Shown: positions 1-8,252 of the stretch, one piece after another
Layout: each line of letters opens with the position of its first letter
Position numbering within the stretch: position 1 is the stretch's first letter
NCBI GenBank assembly: GCA_937895515.1
Contig: CALAYS010000013.1
Coordinates: 10,018 to 74,017, forward strand
Source: an uncultured bacterium
Lineage (GTDB): Bacteria > Patescibacteriota > Minisyncoccia > Phycocordibacterales > UBA9973
DNA length: 64,000 bases
Direction of reading: 5' to 3'
The notes under the pieces: model-generated
Seen by the model: only the letters and a program-made list of their open reading frames with translations
Database searches by the model: none
What the model was told of the DNA's origin: nothing
Made by a program: the position numbers and the translations under genes

Positions 1-991
1 AGATTTTTTGGGGATGGGCACCAGTTTTAAGATCAATCACTACGCGCATGTCGCGAGTTGATTCATCACGAAGACCTTTTATACCATCAATCTTTTTTTC
101 ACGAACTAAATCAGCAATTGATTCAACAAAGTTAGATTTAACAACACGATATGGCAAAGATGTAATAATAATTTGGAATTGTCCACCTTTTTGTTCAATG
201 ATTTCAGCTTCTCCGCGAACAGTAACACCACCGCGACCGGTTTGGTATGCATGCAAAATGTCTTTTTTATCATAAGCAACAGCCCCTGTTGGGAAATCTG
301 GACCTTGAATAAATTCAAGTAAATCTTCAGTTGTAGAATCAGGATTTTCATTAAAATGTAAACATGCGTCAACAACTTCACCTAAATTGTGTGGTGGAAT
401 ATTTGTTGCCATACCAACAGCAATACCTAATGTTCCATTTAAAAGTAACCCCGGAACAACTGTAGGCAGAACTACTGGTTCACTGCGTGTTTGGTCATAG
501 TTTGGACGAAAATTAACAGTATCTTTTTCTAAATCTTGCAAAAATACAGTTGCGATTTTTGACATTTTAGCTTCGGTATAACGCATCGCAGCCGGGTTGT
601 CCCCATCAACAGATCCAAAGTTACCTTGACCAAAAACTAATGGATACCGGTAAGAGAAATCTTGCGCCATACCAACCATAGAATCATAAACAGCTGTATC
701 ACCATGGGGATGGTATTTACCTAAGACGTCTCCAACTACAGCGGACGATTTACGAAACCGTGCTGATGGAGTAAGCCCCATTTCGTGCATAGCGTACAAA
801 ATACGGCGATGAACTGGTTTAAGACCATCGCGAATATCTGGCAATGCACGCATAGTAATAACACTCATTGCATAGTCCAAATATGATTCGTGCATCTCAG
901 TGACAATTGGTCTTACTTGGATTTTGTCATGTTGAATAACCACAGGTGTGTTTTCTTCTTCGGATGGATTTTTCTTGGGTGCTTTTGCCAT
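1..991 (-). CDS. gyrA: DNA gyrase subunit A, N-terminal part (cut by window edge)
   Basis: About 330 residues of the breakage-reunion subunit that supercoils DNA with GyrB. The start at 991 gives a short basic leader and then the GyrA core (AMSVITMRALPDIRDGLKPV, HRRILYAMHE). The quinolone region reads HPHGDTAVYDSM, with Thr99 where E. coli has Ser83. The active-site Tyr lies in AAMRYTE. The loop before GQGNFGS reads LVFGQ rather than the usual LVDGQ. It is the last gene of an operon with the two genes upstream (3-base gap). There is no Shine-Dalgarno. The C-terminal domain lies outside the window. Confidence 0.97.
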   Translation of the reverse strand, partial: MAKAPKKNPSEEENTPVVIQHDKIQVRPIVTEMHESYLDYAMSVITMRALPDIRDGLKPVHRRILYAMHEMGLTPSARFRKSSAVVGDVLGKYHPHGDTAVYDSMVGMAQDFSYRYPLVFGQGNFGSVDGDNPAAMRYTEAKMSKIATVFLQDLEKDTVNFRPNYDQTRSEPVVLPTVVPGLLLNGTLGIAVGMATNIPPHNLGEVVDACLHFNENPDSTTEDLLEFIQGPDFPTGAVAYDKKDILHAYQTGRGGVTVRGEAEIIEQKGGQFQIIITSLPYRVVKSNFVESIADLVREKKIDGIKGLRDESTRDMRVVIDLKTGAHPQKI

Positions 992-994
992 AAA

Positions 995-1231
995 TTATTT
1001 TTTATTAATTACTGATTTACCTTTATTGATATTACTTGAAACTGTGTCTGTTGTTTCTTTTACAAAAGAAGTCATTGGTTTTACGTCTTTGCCTATGCCT
1101 CCGAATTTGTATAAACTACCTTTATTTAAAAGAATATAAATTATTGCTATAAAAAAAGTAGTTCCAACTGCATAAATAAATGCTTTTCTTTTTTTATTTC
1201 TATCTTTTAATTTTAAAGCATCATCAAACAT
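995..1231 (-). CDS. Small single-pass membrane protein
   Basis: A 78-residue protein with a basic N-terminus (residues 7-16), one hydrophobic segment (about 17-35) and a polar, Lys-rich tail. It lies between the MBL-fold gene (6 bases upstream) and gyrA (3 bases downstream), so it is very probably co-transcribed with both. I do not recognise the family. The topology suggests a cytoplasmic N-terminus and an exported tail. No enzymatic motif is visible. Confidence 0.75.
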   Translation of the reverse strand: MFDDALKLKDRNKKRKAFIYAVGTTFFIAIIYILLNKGSLYKFGGIGKDVKPMTSFVKETTDTVSSNINKGKSVINKK

Positions 1232-1237
1232 TTTATT

Positions 1238-1855
1238 TTATGAATTAAGCAATACTACTTCACCTTCTTTGCCTGCTAAATCTTTTTTCTTTACAGTTAA
1301 TTTATCGATTGATGTAACTTTTTCTTGACCGGCTTCTTTAAGGAAAGATTTGATTTTAGATTCATCAGATCCAATTGGAATAATTAGTGAAGCGTCGGAA
1401 CCAATTGCCATTTTGTAAGCCATTTGGTTAGTTAAACCATCATGCCCAATTGGAACAAAGATAATATCACAAGTTCCAATTTTACCGCGGAATTCCGGGT
1501 TTAATGTTTCATCTGTTGCAAGACCAAGGAATACCAAACTCATGCCATCTAAATTCATTCGGTATACAGTATTAATGTATTCTTCTTTACCAATAGTAAC
1601 GCTAGCTCCGAAACCCTCGATAGACAAACCAGTAATTTCATAATTCCCTGGACCGTCTATTACAAAAGGTACAGTTTGACCATATTCCATATTCTCTGGG
1701 CCATTTGTAGCATCAGTATGAGTAGAAACTAAAACAACATTTGCTCCAAATCGTGGAACCTTGCCATCAGTGGTTTTTTTAGGTGGGTTATAAGCTAAAA
1801 TAAAATCCCCATATTGGATCTTTAAACAACTCTCTCCGTGGTATGTAACAATCAT
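1238..1855 (-). CDS. MBL-fold (UlaG-like) protein with degenerate metal motif
   Basis: 205 residues resembling the COG2220/Lactamase_B_3 group: an N-terminal beta hairpin (MIVTYHGESCLKIQYGDF), then the loop that normally holds HxHxDH, and a GPGNYEI turn typical of the group. Here the loop reads VLVSTHTDATNGPE, so only one of the canonical histidines is present and metal-dependent hydrolysis is doubtful. The -10 hexamer (1867-1862, TATAAT) ends six bases before the ATG, which makes the mRNA leaderless. It heads the operon that ends in gyrA. The substrate is unknown. Confidence 0.75.
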   Translation of the reverse strand: MIVTYHGESCLKIQYGDFILAYNPPKKTTDGKVPRFGANVVLVSTHTDATNGPENMEYGQTVPFVIDGPGNYEITGLSIEGFGASVTIGKEEYINTVYRMNLDGMSLVFLGLATDETLNPEFRGKIGTCDIIFVPIGHDGLTNQMAYKMAIGSDASLIIPIGSDESKIKSFLKEAGQEKVTSIDKLTVKKKDLAGKEGEVVLLNS

Positions 1856-2036
1856 GGCTATATTATAGCTAAATCCCCGCTTAGAGTAAAGCTTATAAAT
1901 TAAAAACCTATATTGCTAAAGTAATAATTTTGTGCTAATGTTGGTACAGTCTTTTATTAATAGCCCCGTGTTTTTAATTAACCCTATTAGGTCCTGAATT
2001 TCCGGTACTAAATAGAAATAAAAACGCTTTTAAGAC

Positions 2037-3110
2037 ATGCATGATGAAACAACATTAAAGTCCATCATCGAGAATTCACCAGCTGGACCACAGCTTGAAG
2101 CTCTTGTAGAAGGACCGGTTATCGGTATAAAAAAATCGTCTGTTTATATAGACCTAGCACCATTTGGTACTGGTATAATCTACGGACGTGAATTTATCGC
2201 AGCTCGCGATATTATAAAAAAAATTGCTATTGGCGATACAGTCAAAGCAAAAGTCGTCGAAGTTAAAAACGAAGACGGTTATGTAGAGTTATCTCTTAAA
2301 GAAGCTAAACAAGCTCTTATTTGGAGTGAAGCTGAAAAATACATTAAAGCAAAAACTATCTTAGAGATTCCAGTCAAGGAAGCTAACAAAGGTGGTCTTA
2401 TATTAGAATGGCAAGGTATCCAAGGATTTTTGCCAGCATCACAACTGCGAGCGGAAAACTATCCTCGCGTAAATGATTCTGATAAAGATAAAATAATGGT
2501 AGAGCTTAAAAAGCTTATTGGTAAAAAATTAACTGTTACAATCTTAACTGCAATTCCAAAAGAAGGAAAATTAATCTTTTCTGAAAAAGAAAATAATCCT
2601 GAAGAACGTGCGGAAACATTATCAAAATACAATGTTGGCGATGAACTAAATTGTGAAGTTTCTGGAATTGTTGACTTTGGAGTGTTTTTGAAAATAGAAG
2701 AAGGTTTAGAAGGTTTAGTGCACATTAGTGAGCTTGATTGGGGTCTAGTTGAAGATCCAAGACAATTATTCAAACTAGGTGAACCAATCCGTGCAAAAGT
2801 TATTGAAGTTAAAGAAGGTAAAATCTCTCTTTCTATCAAAGCTTTAAAGGAAAACCCTTGGGCTGAATTTGAAGGTAAAATCAAAAAAGGCGACATTGTT
2901 TCTGGTGTTGTAATCAAATTCAACAAACATGGCGCATTAGTTTCAATCAAACAAGGTGTTGCTGGACTATGTCACCATTCTACAGTTGGCGGTGAAGATA
3001 AACTAAAAGAAAAACTTTCTCTAGGTAAAACATATAATTTCCAAGTAACATTGTTTGAACCAAAAAATCAAAGAATGACACTGGTCTTAATGGAAGACGT
3101 AAAAAAATAG
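2037..3110 (+). CDS. rpsA: 30S ribosomal protein S1 (four S1 domains)
   Basis: 357 residues with four S1 RNA-binding repeats, at roughly 20-92, 105-185, 197-270 and 280-355. The third (VSGIVDFGVFLKIEEGLEGL, VHISELDW) is the most canonical. S1 recruits and unfolds mRNA on the small subunit; this form is shorter than the six-domain E. coli protein. There is no Shine-Dalgarno before the ATG. The gene is monocistronic and ends in a strong terminator. Its role is of special interest here because the 16S rRNA in this window lacks an anti-SD. Confidence 0.93.
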   Translation: MHDETTLKSIIENSPAGPQLEALVEGPVIGIKKSSVYIDLAPFGTGIIYGREFIAARDIIKKIAIGDTVKAKVVEVKNEDGYVELSLKEAKQALIWSEAEKYIKAKTILEIPVKEANKGGLILEWQGIQGFLPASQLRAENYPRVNDSDKDKIMVELKKLIGKKLTVTILTAIPKEGKLIFSEKENNPEERAETLSKYNVGDELNCEVSGIVDFGVFLKIEEGLEGLVHISELDWGLVEDPRQLFKLGEPIRAKVIEVKEGKISLSIKALKENPWAEFEGKIKKGDIVSGVVIKFNKHGALVSIKQGVAGLCHHSTVGGEDKLKEKLSLGKTYNFQVTLFEPKNQRMTLVLMEDVKK

Positions 3111-3139
3111 GTTATAGTAATTAGTTTCTAGCTACTAAT

Positions 3140-3180
3140 AACAATAAAAAACCACGCATTTTGTGTGGTTTTTTATTGTT
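3140..3180 (+). terminator. Terminator after rpsA
   Basis: An inverted repeat of A-rich arms enclosing CCAC/GTGG, with a T-run on the 3' side, 30 bases after the rpsA stop. It is symmetric enough to work in both directions. Confidence 0.85.
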
Positions 3181-3227
3181 TGACAAAATTATATAAATTA
3201 TGTATTGTATGTTAAATTATACAAAAA

Positions 3228-4181
3228 ATGAACAGAAAAAATCAAATTAGCTACGCCATCGTTGGCGCTACAGGTATTGTAGGTATTGAAATTGCTAGAC
3301 TCTTAATTGAAAGAGATCTAGCGGAACCAAGAAATATAATATTGGTTGCCTCTCAAAAGAGTGTTGGTGAAAAAATTCCAAATATAACAAAAAAATTGGA
3401 AAATCACAGGTGTATTTCAATTGAAGATGCACTAACACTATCCCCTATGTTTGTATTAATGTCAGCCGGTGAAGATGTTTCAAAAGAATGGGCAAAAAAA
3501 TTCACCAAATCTGGAGCAGTAGTTATTGATAATTCATCTGCATGGCGTAAAAAACCAGATGTACCATTAGTGGTACCAACTATTACGCAATGGGACAAAG
3601 AATCTAAATTGATTTCAGTTCCAAATTGTGTTGCCGTAATGTTATCAATAGCTTTACGAAACATACTGTTAGATAACAGGGTTGAATCAATCTATGCGGA
3701 CGTTTATCAGTCGGTATCTGGCGCGGGTAAAGACGGTGTTACTGCACTTGAAATTGAAAATGCCACCAATAAATATTGGCATGGCTCACCTTTTGATGGA
3801 AAAATTGCAAACAATATACTACCTTTACCCGGCGAAGAAAAAAAGGTTACATTTGAGATCCCGAAAATATTTAACGAAAGGAACACACAAAATATAATAG
3901 CAACATGTAACCGTGTACCAATAAATCGAGGGCATAGCGCAAATGTAAGAATTACCGGAAAATTTGAATTAAAAGACTTAATTCAAAATATTACAAATAG
4001 TTATAATGTTGTTTATACATCAAAACAACGTGGTCCATCTGAAACTATTGGTAAAGAATTAGTCTTTGTGACAAATATAAGAGAGAGACCGGATGGTAGT
4101 TTTAATTTATTTGTAACTTCTGACAATGCCCTGGTTGGGGCGGCATCTATCTTAGTTGATATCCTACAGGAAATCATTTAA
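3228..4181 (+). CDS. asd: Aspartate-semialdehyde dehydrogenase
   Basis: 317 residues. It reduces aspartyl-4-phosphate to aspartate semialdehyde with NADPH, at the branch to lysine/DAP, threonine and methionine. An NADP-binding GATGIVG lies at 13-19. The catalytic Cys134 is in VPNCVAVML, where most homologs have PNCST. The substrate and His region is RVPINRGHS (about 232-240), and YQSVSGAGKDGV matches the family. No aspartokinase or other pathway gene is adjacent, so what the product feeds cannot be told from this window. There is no Shine-Dalgarno. Confidence 0.92.
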   Translation: MNRKNQISYAIVGATGIVGIEIARLLIERDLAEPRNIILVASQKSVGEKIPNITKKLENHRCISIEDALTLSPMFVLMSAGEDVSKEWAKKFTKSGAVVIDNSSAWRKKPDVPLVVPTITQWDKESKLISVPNCVAVMLSIALRNILLDNRVESIYADVYQSVSGAGKDGVTALEIENATNKYWHGSPFDGKIANNILPLPGEEKKVTFEIPKIFNERNTQNIIATCNRVPINRGHSANVRITGKFELKDLIQNITNSYNVVYTSKQRGPSETIGKELVFVTNIRERPDGSFNLFVTSDNALVGAASILVDILQEII

Positions 4182-4202
4182 ATTGAATATAAAAATTACT
4201 AG

Positions 4203-4229
4203 GAGCTGACATTTGTTAGCTCTTTTTTT
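4203..4229 (+). terminator. Terminator after asd
   Basis: An 8-bp stem (4203-4210 with 4215-4222, one G-T pair), ATTT loop and a run of seven T. It lies between the convergent asd and pth genes. Confidence 0.85.
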
Positions 4230-4791
4230 ATTTTTTATTTACTTCATTTGCAGCGACAGAGTAACCAAGGTTTATAATTTTAGTAATTGCATCTACACAT
4301 TTAGGTAAAACATTTTTTAGGATCTCATTATCTTGTGTATCAAAATCACCTAATACATTTGGTTTAAATATTTCAGCATTCTCACCTGTTTTACTAATTC
4401 CAATTCTTAGTCGTGTGTAATCTTTACCTCCATAATAATGATTGATAGATTTTATACCATTGTGCCCACCATCTCCCCGATCATATGCAATTTTAATACT
4501 ACCTATTGGTAAATCAATTTCATCATGAACCACTATCATTTTATTTGTCATAAATGGATCAATTCTTTTTATACCATCCAAGACTTTACCAGATTCATTC
4601 ATAAAAGTGTCTGGTTTCAGTAGCATTACTTTTTCACCATTAATATCAATTATACATTTATCAGATAATAAATATTTATCATATTCAAAGCTTTGCCCAT
4701 CAGCTAAAATATCCAAAACCATCCAACCAACATTGTGGCGGGTGTTTTTATATTTGTCTCCTGGATTCCCCAGACCAATTATAGGTATCAT
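4228..4791 (-). CDS. pth: Peptidyl-tRNA hydrolase
   Basis: 187 residues, the usual length. Pth releases tRNA from stalled peptidyl-tRNA. Signatures are IIGLGNPGDKYKNTRHNVGW with the catalytic His in TRHNVG, MNESG, and HDEIDLPIG followed by GGHNGIKS. The -10 TATAAT at 4803-4798 lies exactly six bases from the ATG, so the predicted transcript is leaderless. That promoter lies partly inside the paired-hairpin repeat at 4804-4868. Confidence 0.96.
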   Translation of the reverse strand: MIPIIGLGNPGDKYKNTRHNVGWMVLDILADGQSFEYDKYLLSDKCIIDINGEKVMLLKPDTFMNESGKVLDGIKRIDPFMTNKMIVVHDEIDLPIGSIKIAYDRGDGGHNGIKSINHYYGGKDYTRLRIGISKTGENAEIFKPNVLGDFDTQDNEILKNVLPKCVDAITKIINLGYSVAANEVNKK

Positions 4792-4803
4792 GGGGATATT
4801 ATA

Positions 4804-4868
4804 GCAGAAAAATATTTAATCTACGATAAAATATCTTTTCTGCATGATTTTTATGGTGTAAAAATCAC
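4804..4868 (+). repeat. Paired-hairpin dispersed element, copy 1
   Basis: Two adjacent hairpins. The first has arms 4804-4821 and 4825-4843 (GCAGAAAAATATTTAATC and its near complement) around TAC; the second has arms ATGATTTTTA/TAAAAATCAC around TGGTG. It is homologous base by base to copies at 8182-8247 and 53032-53094. It lies between the divergent pth and lepB genes. Confidence 0.7.
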
Positions 4869-4917
4869 ATAAAACACTAAAAAACAAAATTGACTTTGTG
4901 TCAAACTATTTTCATGG

Positions 4918-4923
4918 TATAAT
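4918..4923 (+). promoter_or_regulatory. -10 box of the leaderless lepB operon
   Basis: TATAAT exactly six bases before the lepB ATG, preceded by GG. This is the pattern seen at many genes here: the expected start of transcription coincides with the A of the start codon. Confidence 0.75.
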
Positions 4924-4929
4924 AGCCCT

Positions 4930-5517
4930 ATGAATTTTGAAACAAAAAAGAAAGAATCAATATGGGATATAATTAAATTTATACTTTTAGCTTTAGTTAT
5001 TGTTATCCCTATTAGATTATTTGTAGCTCAGCCATTTTTGGTAAATGGACGGTCAATGGACCCAACATTAAAAGACCGCGATTATTTAATAGTTGATGAA
5101 CTCTCCTACCATTTGCGTGAACCTCATCGAGGCGAAGTCATAATATTTAGATACCCACTGGACACTAAACAACATTTTGTAAAAAGACTAATTGGTGTTC
5201 CAGGAGACACTATAAAAATAATTAATGGTAGTGTGACAATAGTTACAAAAGAAGGCGAAACAATCAAACTTGATGATAGTTATGTTACAAATCATTCATA
5301 CGAAAGTTTAGTTGATATAGTAGTTCCAGAAGGTCAATTATTTGTTATGGGTGATAACCGAGCCGAAAGTTATGATTCACGCAGTTGGAGATTTTTACCA
5401 ATCAACCTAGCAACAGGGCGCGCAATATTTAGACTATATCCATTTAATAATATAAGTTACCTTCCAGGACAATATATTTTTACCCCTACTCCGAAAGATG
5501 AAATTATTAATAATTAA
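4930..5517 (+). CDS. lepB: Signal peptidase I
   Basis: 195 residues. It cleaves signal peptides of exported proteins at the outer face of the membrane. One N-terminal transmembrane segment (about 14-35) is followed by the catalytic Ser42 in NGRSMDPTL and Lys85 in VKRLIGVPGD, with box E MGDNRAESYDSR. It is the first gene of an apparent operon with hisS, def and fmt. It would process the several signal-peptide proteins in this window. Confidence 0.96.
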   Translation: MNFETKKKESIWDIIKFILLALVIVIPIRLFVAQPFLVNGRSMDPTLKDRDYLIVDELSYHLREPHRGEVIIFRYPLDTKQHFVKRLIGVPGDTIKIINGSVTIVTKEGETIKLDDSYVTNHSYESLVDIVVPEGQLFVMGDNRAESYDSRSWRFLPINLATGRAIFRLYPFNNISYLPGQYIFTPTPKDEIINN

Positions 5518-5528
5518 TAAAAAATAAT

Positions 5529-6821
5529 ATGCCTACAAACAAACCAAGAAAAGAACCATTCCAAAGCCCAAAAGGTATGCACGATATACTAAGCGATGCT
5601 TATTATGCACACCAAGGTCTTTTTGAAAAAGCTCAAGAAGTTGCTGTATACTACGGGTTTAAACCAATAGCAATTCCAATAGTTGAACAACAAGAATTAT
5701 TTGAAACAACAATTGGTATAGGAACTGACGTTGTTGATAAGGAAATGTACACTCTAAAAACAAAAGGTGGCGACCAACTAGCTCTTCGCCCTGAATTTAC
5801 TGCGGGTGTTATGCGTGCATATATTGAGCATGGAATGCAGTCTGAAACTCAACCAATAATGTTGTATTCAAGTGGGCCAGTTTTCCGTCATGATAAACCT
5901 CAAAAAGGCCGATACCGACAACTACACCAATTTAATCTTGAAGTTATTGGTACTAAAAAAAGTATTGCGGATGCATTAGTCATAAAAACTATTGCAGTAA
6001 TTCTTGAAGAAGCTGGCGCTAAAAATCTAGTTGTTGATATTAACAGTATTGGAGACAAAGATTCAAGAACCGCATATCTTCGTGAGCTAACAGCATATTA
6101 TAAAAAACATTTATCTAGCATGCCAGCCGAAGCCAGAGAGCGTCTTAAGACTAACCCCTTGCGACTACTGGATTCTAAAGACCCTAAAATGATAGCTATC
6201 AATGTTGACGCTCCAGAATCAGTAGCGCATCTTAACCCTGAATCAAAAAGACACTTGAAAGAAGTATTAGAATACCTAGATGAAATGGGTATAACTTATA
6301 GACTTAATAAAAACCTAGTTCGTGGGCTTTCATACTATACTCACACTGTTTTTGAAATAATAGATGAAGGTGACGGCGAAACTGGACCAATGGCACTAGC
6401 TGGCGGTGGGCGCTATGATTATTTAGGAGCAATGCTCGGATCTAAAAAAGAAATCCCGGCAATTGGAGCAGCTATTGGAATGGATCGTGTTGTCGAGGCA
6501 CCTTGGCACACAAACCTATCTCCAAAAATAAATAAAAAACCAAAATGTTATTTTATTCAACTTGGTTTCGAAGCAAAACTAAAAGCTTTGCCAATTATCG
6601 ATATTCTTCGTAAAGCCCATATTCCAGTACTACAATCATTAACTAAAGATAGCTTAACATCCCAATTAGCTACTGCCGAGCGTAGCGGAGTTCCTTATAC
6701 TTTAATTTTTGGACAAAAAGAAGCACTTGAAAATAGTGTAATTGTAAAAGACATGCAAAAACATTCTCAAAAAACAGTTAAAATAGACAAACTTGTTGAG
6801 TACTTAAAAGAAATGAAATAA
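5529..6821 (+). CDS. hisS: Histidine-tRNA ligase
   Basis: 430 residues of class II synthetase. Motif 2 is FRHDKPQKGRYRQLHQFN, the HisA box is LVRGLSYYTHTVFEI, and motif 3 (GGGRYDYLGAMLG) is present. The C-terminal anticodon-binding domain covers about 335-430. The start at 5529 follows lepB by 11 bases with no Shine-Dalgarno. Four bases separate it from def. It charges tRNA-His and is typical in length and domain order. Confidence 0.96.
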   Translation: MPTNKPRKEPFQSPKGMHDILSDAYYAHQGLFEKAQEVAVYYGFKPIAIPIVEQQELFETTIGIGTDVVDKEMYTLKTKGGDQLALRPEFTAGVMRAYIEHGMQSETQPIMLYSSGPVFRHDKPQKGRYRQLHQFNLEVIGTKKSIADALVIKTIAVILEEAGAKNLVVDINSIGDKDSRTAYLRELTAYYKKHLSSMPAEARERLKTNPLRLLDSKDPKMIAINVDAPESVAHLNPESKRHLKEVLEYLDEMGITYRLNKNLVRGLSYYTHTVFEIIDEGDGETGPMALAGGGRYDYLGAMLGSKKEIPAIGAAIGMDRVVEAPWHTNLSPKINKKPKCYFIQLGFEAKLKALPIIDILRKAHIPVLQSLTKDSLTSQLATAERSGVPYTLIFGQKEALENSVIVKDMQKHSQKTVKIDKLVEYLKEMK

Positions 6822-6825
6822 TTGT

Positions 6826-7380
6826 ATGAAGAGGCCTGTAATTCAAAACCCAAACGAAATACTGCGAACCATATCTAAAAATATAAATAAAAACGAATTT
6901 GATACTGATGAACTAAAATCAATTGTTAAAGATATGGTTGATACCCTATCCCACGAAGATGACGGGGTGGCTTTGGCTGCACCCCAAATAGGAATTAATA
7001 AAAGAATCTTTGTTATTTCTAAAAAAGTTTTTGGCTTTGAAAATTCTGAAGAAAAAAAAGATGTGGTTTGTATTAATCCTGAATTAATAAAAATCTCGAA
7101 AGACAAAAAATTAATGCACGAAGGTTGTCTATCAGTAAGACCATTTTATGGTGATATTCGTCGAGCAAGTAGAGCCACCTTGCGCGCACAAGATATAAAA
7201 GGTGAATATTTTGAAATCAAAGGCTCGGGTCTTATGGCTGAAATTTTTCAACATGAGATTGATCATTTAGACGGAATTTTATTTATTGATAATGCAATAA
7301 ATCTTAAAGAAGGTATACCGATGAATGAAGATAGGATTAAAAAGACTACTCGTAAATCTGCAGATAAAACAAAAAAATAA
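6826..7380 (+). CDS. def: Peptide deformylase
   Basis: 184 residues. It removes the formyl group from nascent N-termini. All three metal and active-site motifs are present: GVALAAPQIG, EGCLSV (Cys ligand) and QHEIDHLDG (HExxH). It is paired with fmt, which adds the formyl group, so this operon handles both ends of the formyl-methionine cycle. The Lys-rich C-terminal tail (about 165-184) is extra. Confidence 0.96.
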   Translation: MKRPVIQNPNEILRTISKNINKNEFDTDELKSIVKDMVDTLSHEDDGVALAAPQIGINKRIFVISKKVFGFENSEEKKDVVCINPELIKISKDKKLMHEGCLSVRPFYGDIRRASRATLRAQDIKGEYFEIKGSGLMAEIFQHEIDHLDGILFIDNAINLKEGIPMNEDRIKKTTRKSADKTKK

Positions 7381-7381
7381 T

Positions 7382-8191
7382 ATGCTTAAATATATTTATT
7401 TTGGTACACCAGAAATATCAGCAAAAGTACTAGAGAGTCTTATTAATGGTTATCAAAAACCAATAGCAATTGTAACATCAGTTGATACAAAATCAGGACG
7501 AGGTCTACAACTAAAGCCTAGTTTTGTTAGTATTTTTGGTACACAAAATAATATACCCGTATTAAAACCAAATAAATTAAAAGATATCGAGGATGAACTA
7601 CGCTCGTACAATGCAGATGTAGGTATTTTGTTTGCTTATGGCAAAATAATCCCTAGTTGGCTTTTAGAAATGTTTCCATATGGAATAATTAATGTTCATC
7701 CATCACTACTGCCATTATACCGCGGGGCATCGCCTTTGACTGGCCCAATACTAAATAATGAAAGTGAAACTGGTGTTAGTATTATGGATATGGATATAGA
7801 GCTTGATCATGGTGATGTTTATTTGCAAAACAAAATGGATTTAAAAGAAAAAACAAATAGATTAGATATTGAAAATTTTACAATTAATACTGCTCCTGAT
7901 TTATTAATCCAAGTATTAAATGATTTAGAAAAAAATAAAGTAAAAAAAACTCCTCAAAACCATAGTTTAGCAACTTATACAACTAAAATAAAAAAAGAGG
8001 ATGGTGCAATACTGGAAACTGATACTGATGAAACTAAATATAGAAAATATAAAGCTTATCTTAATTGGCCAGGAATTTATTATATCGATCAAACAGGTAA
8101 AAGGATTAAAATCACAAAAGCTGATTTTATAGATGGTAAATTTATAATTGAAAAAATTATCCCCGAAGGTGGTAAAGAGATTGATTTTTAA
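7382..8191 (+). CDS. fmt: Methionyl-tRNA formyltransferase
   Basis: 269 residues from the ATG at 7382, one base after the def stop. A start 57 bases further upstream would overlap def and add a non-family leader, so I reject it. N-terminal formyltransferase fold with IINVHPSLLPLYRGASPL (Asn and His of the active site) and the SETGVSIMDMD loop. The C-terminal domain is short. It formylates initiator Met-tRNA using 10-formyl-THF. The stop codon lies inside repeat copy 2. Confidence 0.94.
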   Translation: MLKYIYFGTPEISAKVLESLINGYQKPIAIVTSVDTKSGRGLQLKPSFVSIFGTQNNIPVLKPNKLKDIEDELRSYNADVGILFAYGKIIPSWLLEMFPYGIINVHPSLLPLYRGASPLTGPILNNESETGVSIMDMDIELDHGDVYLQNKMDLKEKTNRLDIENFTINTAPDLLIQVLNDLEKNKVKKTPQNHSLATYTTKIKKEDGAILETDTDETKYRKYKAYLNWPGIYYIDQTGKRIKITKADFIDGKFIIEKIIPEGGKEIDF

Positions 8192-8247
8192 CACATAAAA
8201 ATCATGTAAGAAAGATATTTTTTCCGTAGGATAAAATATTTTCTTAC
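8182..8247 (-). repeat. Paired-hairpin dispersed element, copy 2
   Basis: The reverse complement aligns with copy 1 along its whole length, with both hairpins kept (stems around GTA and around TGTG). It overlaps the fmt stop codon and fills the gap before the convergent ATPase gene, where it could act as a terminator in both directions. Confidence 0.7.
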
Positions 8248-8252
8248 TATTT

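Noticed and set aside
2459..2950. 163-residue open frame antisense to rpsA
   Set aside because: Shadow of a well-identified gene; no promoter or family pattern.
7325..7381. Earlier start for fmt
   Set aside because: It overlaps the def C-terminus and adds residues foreign to the family; 7382 gives the canonical N-terminus.
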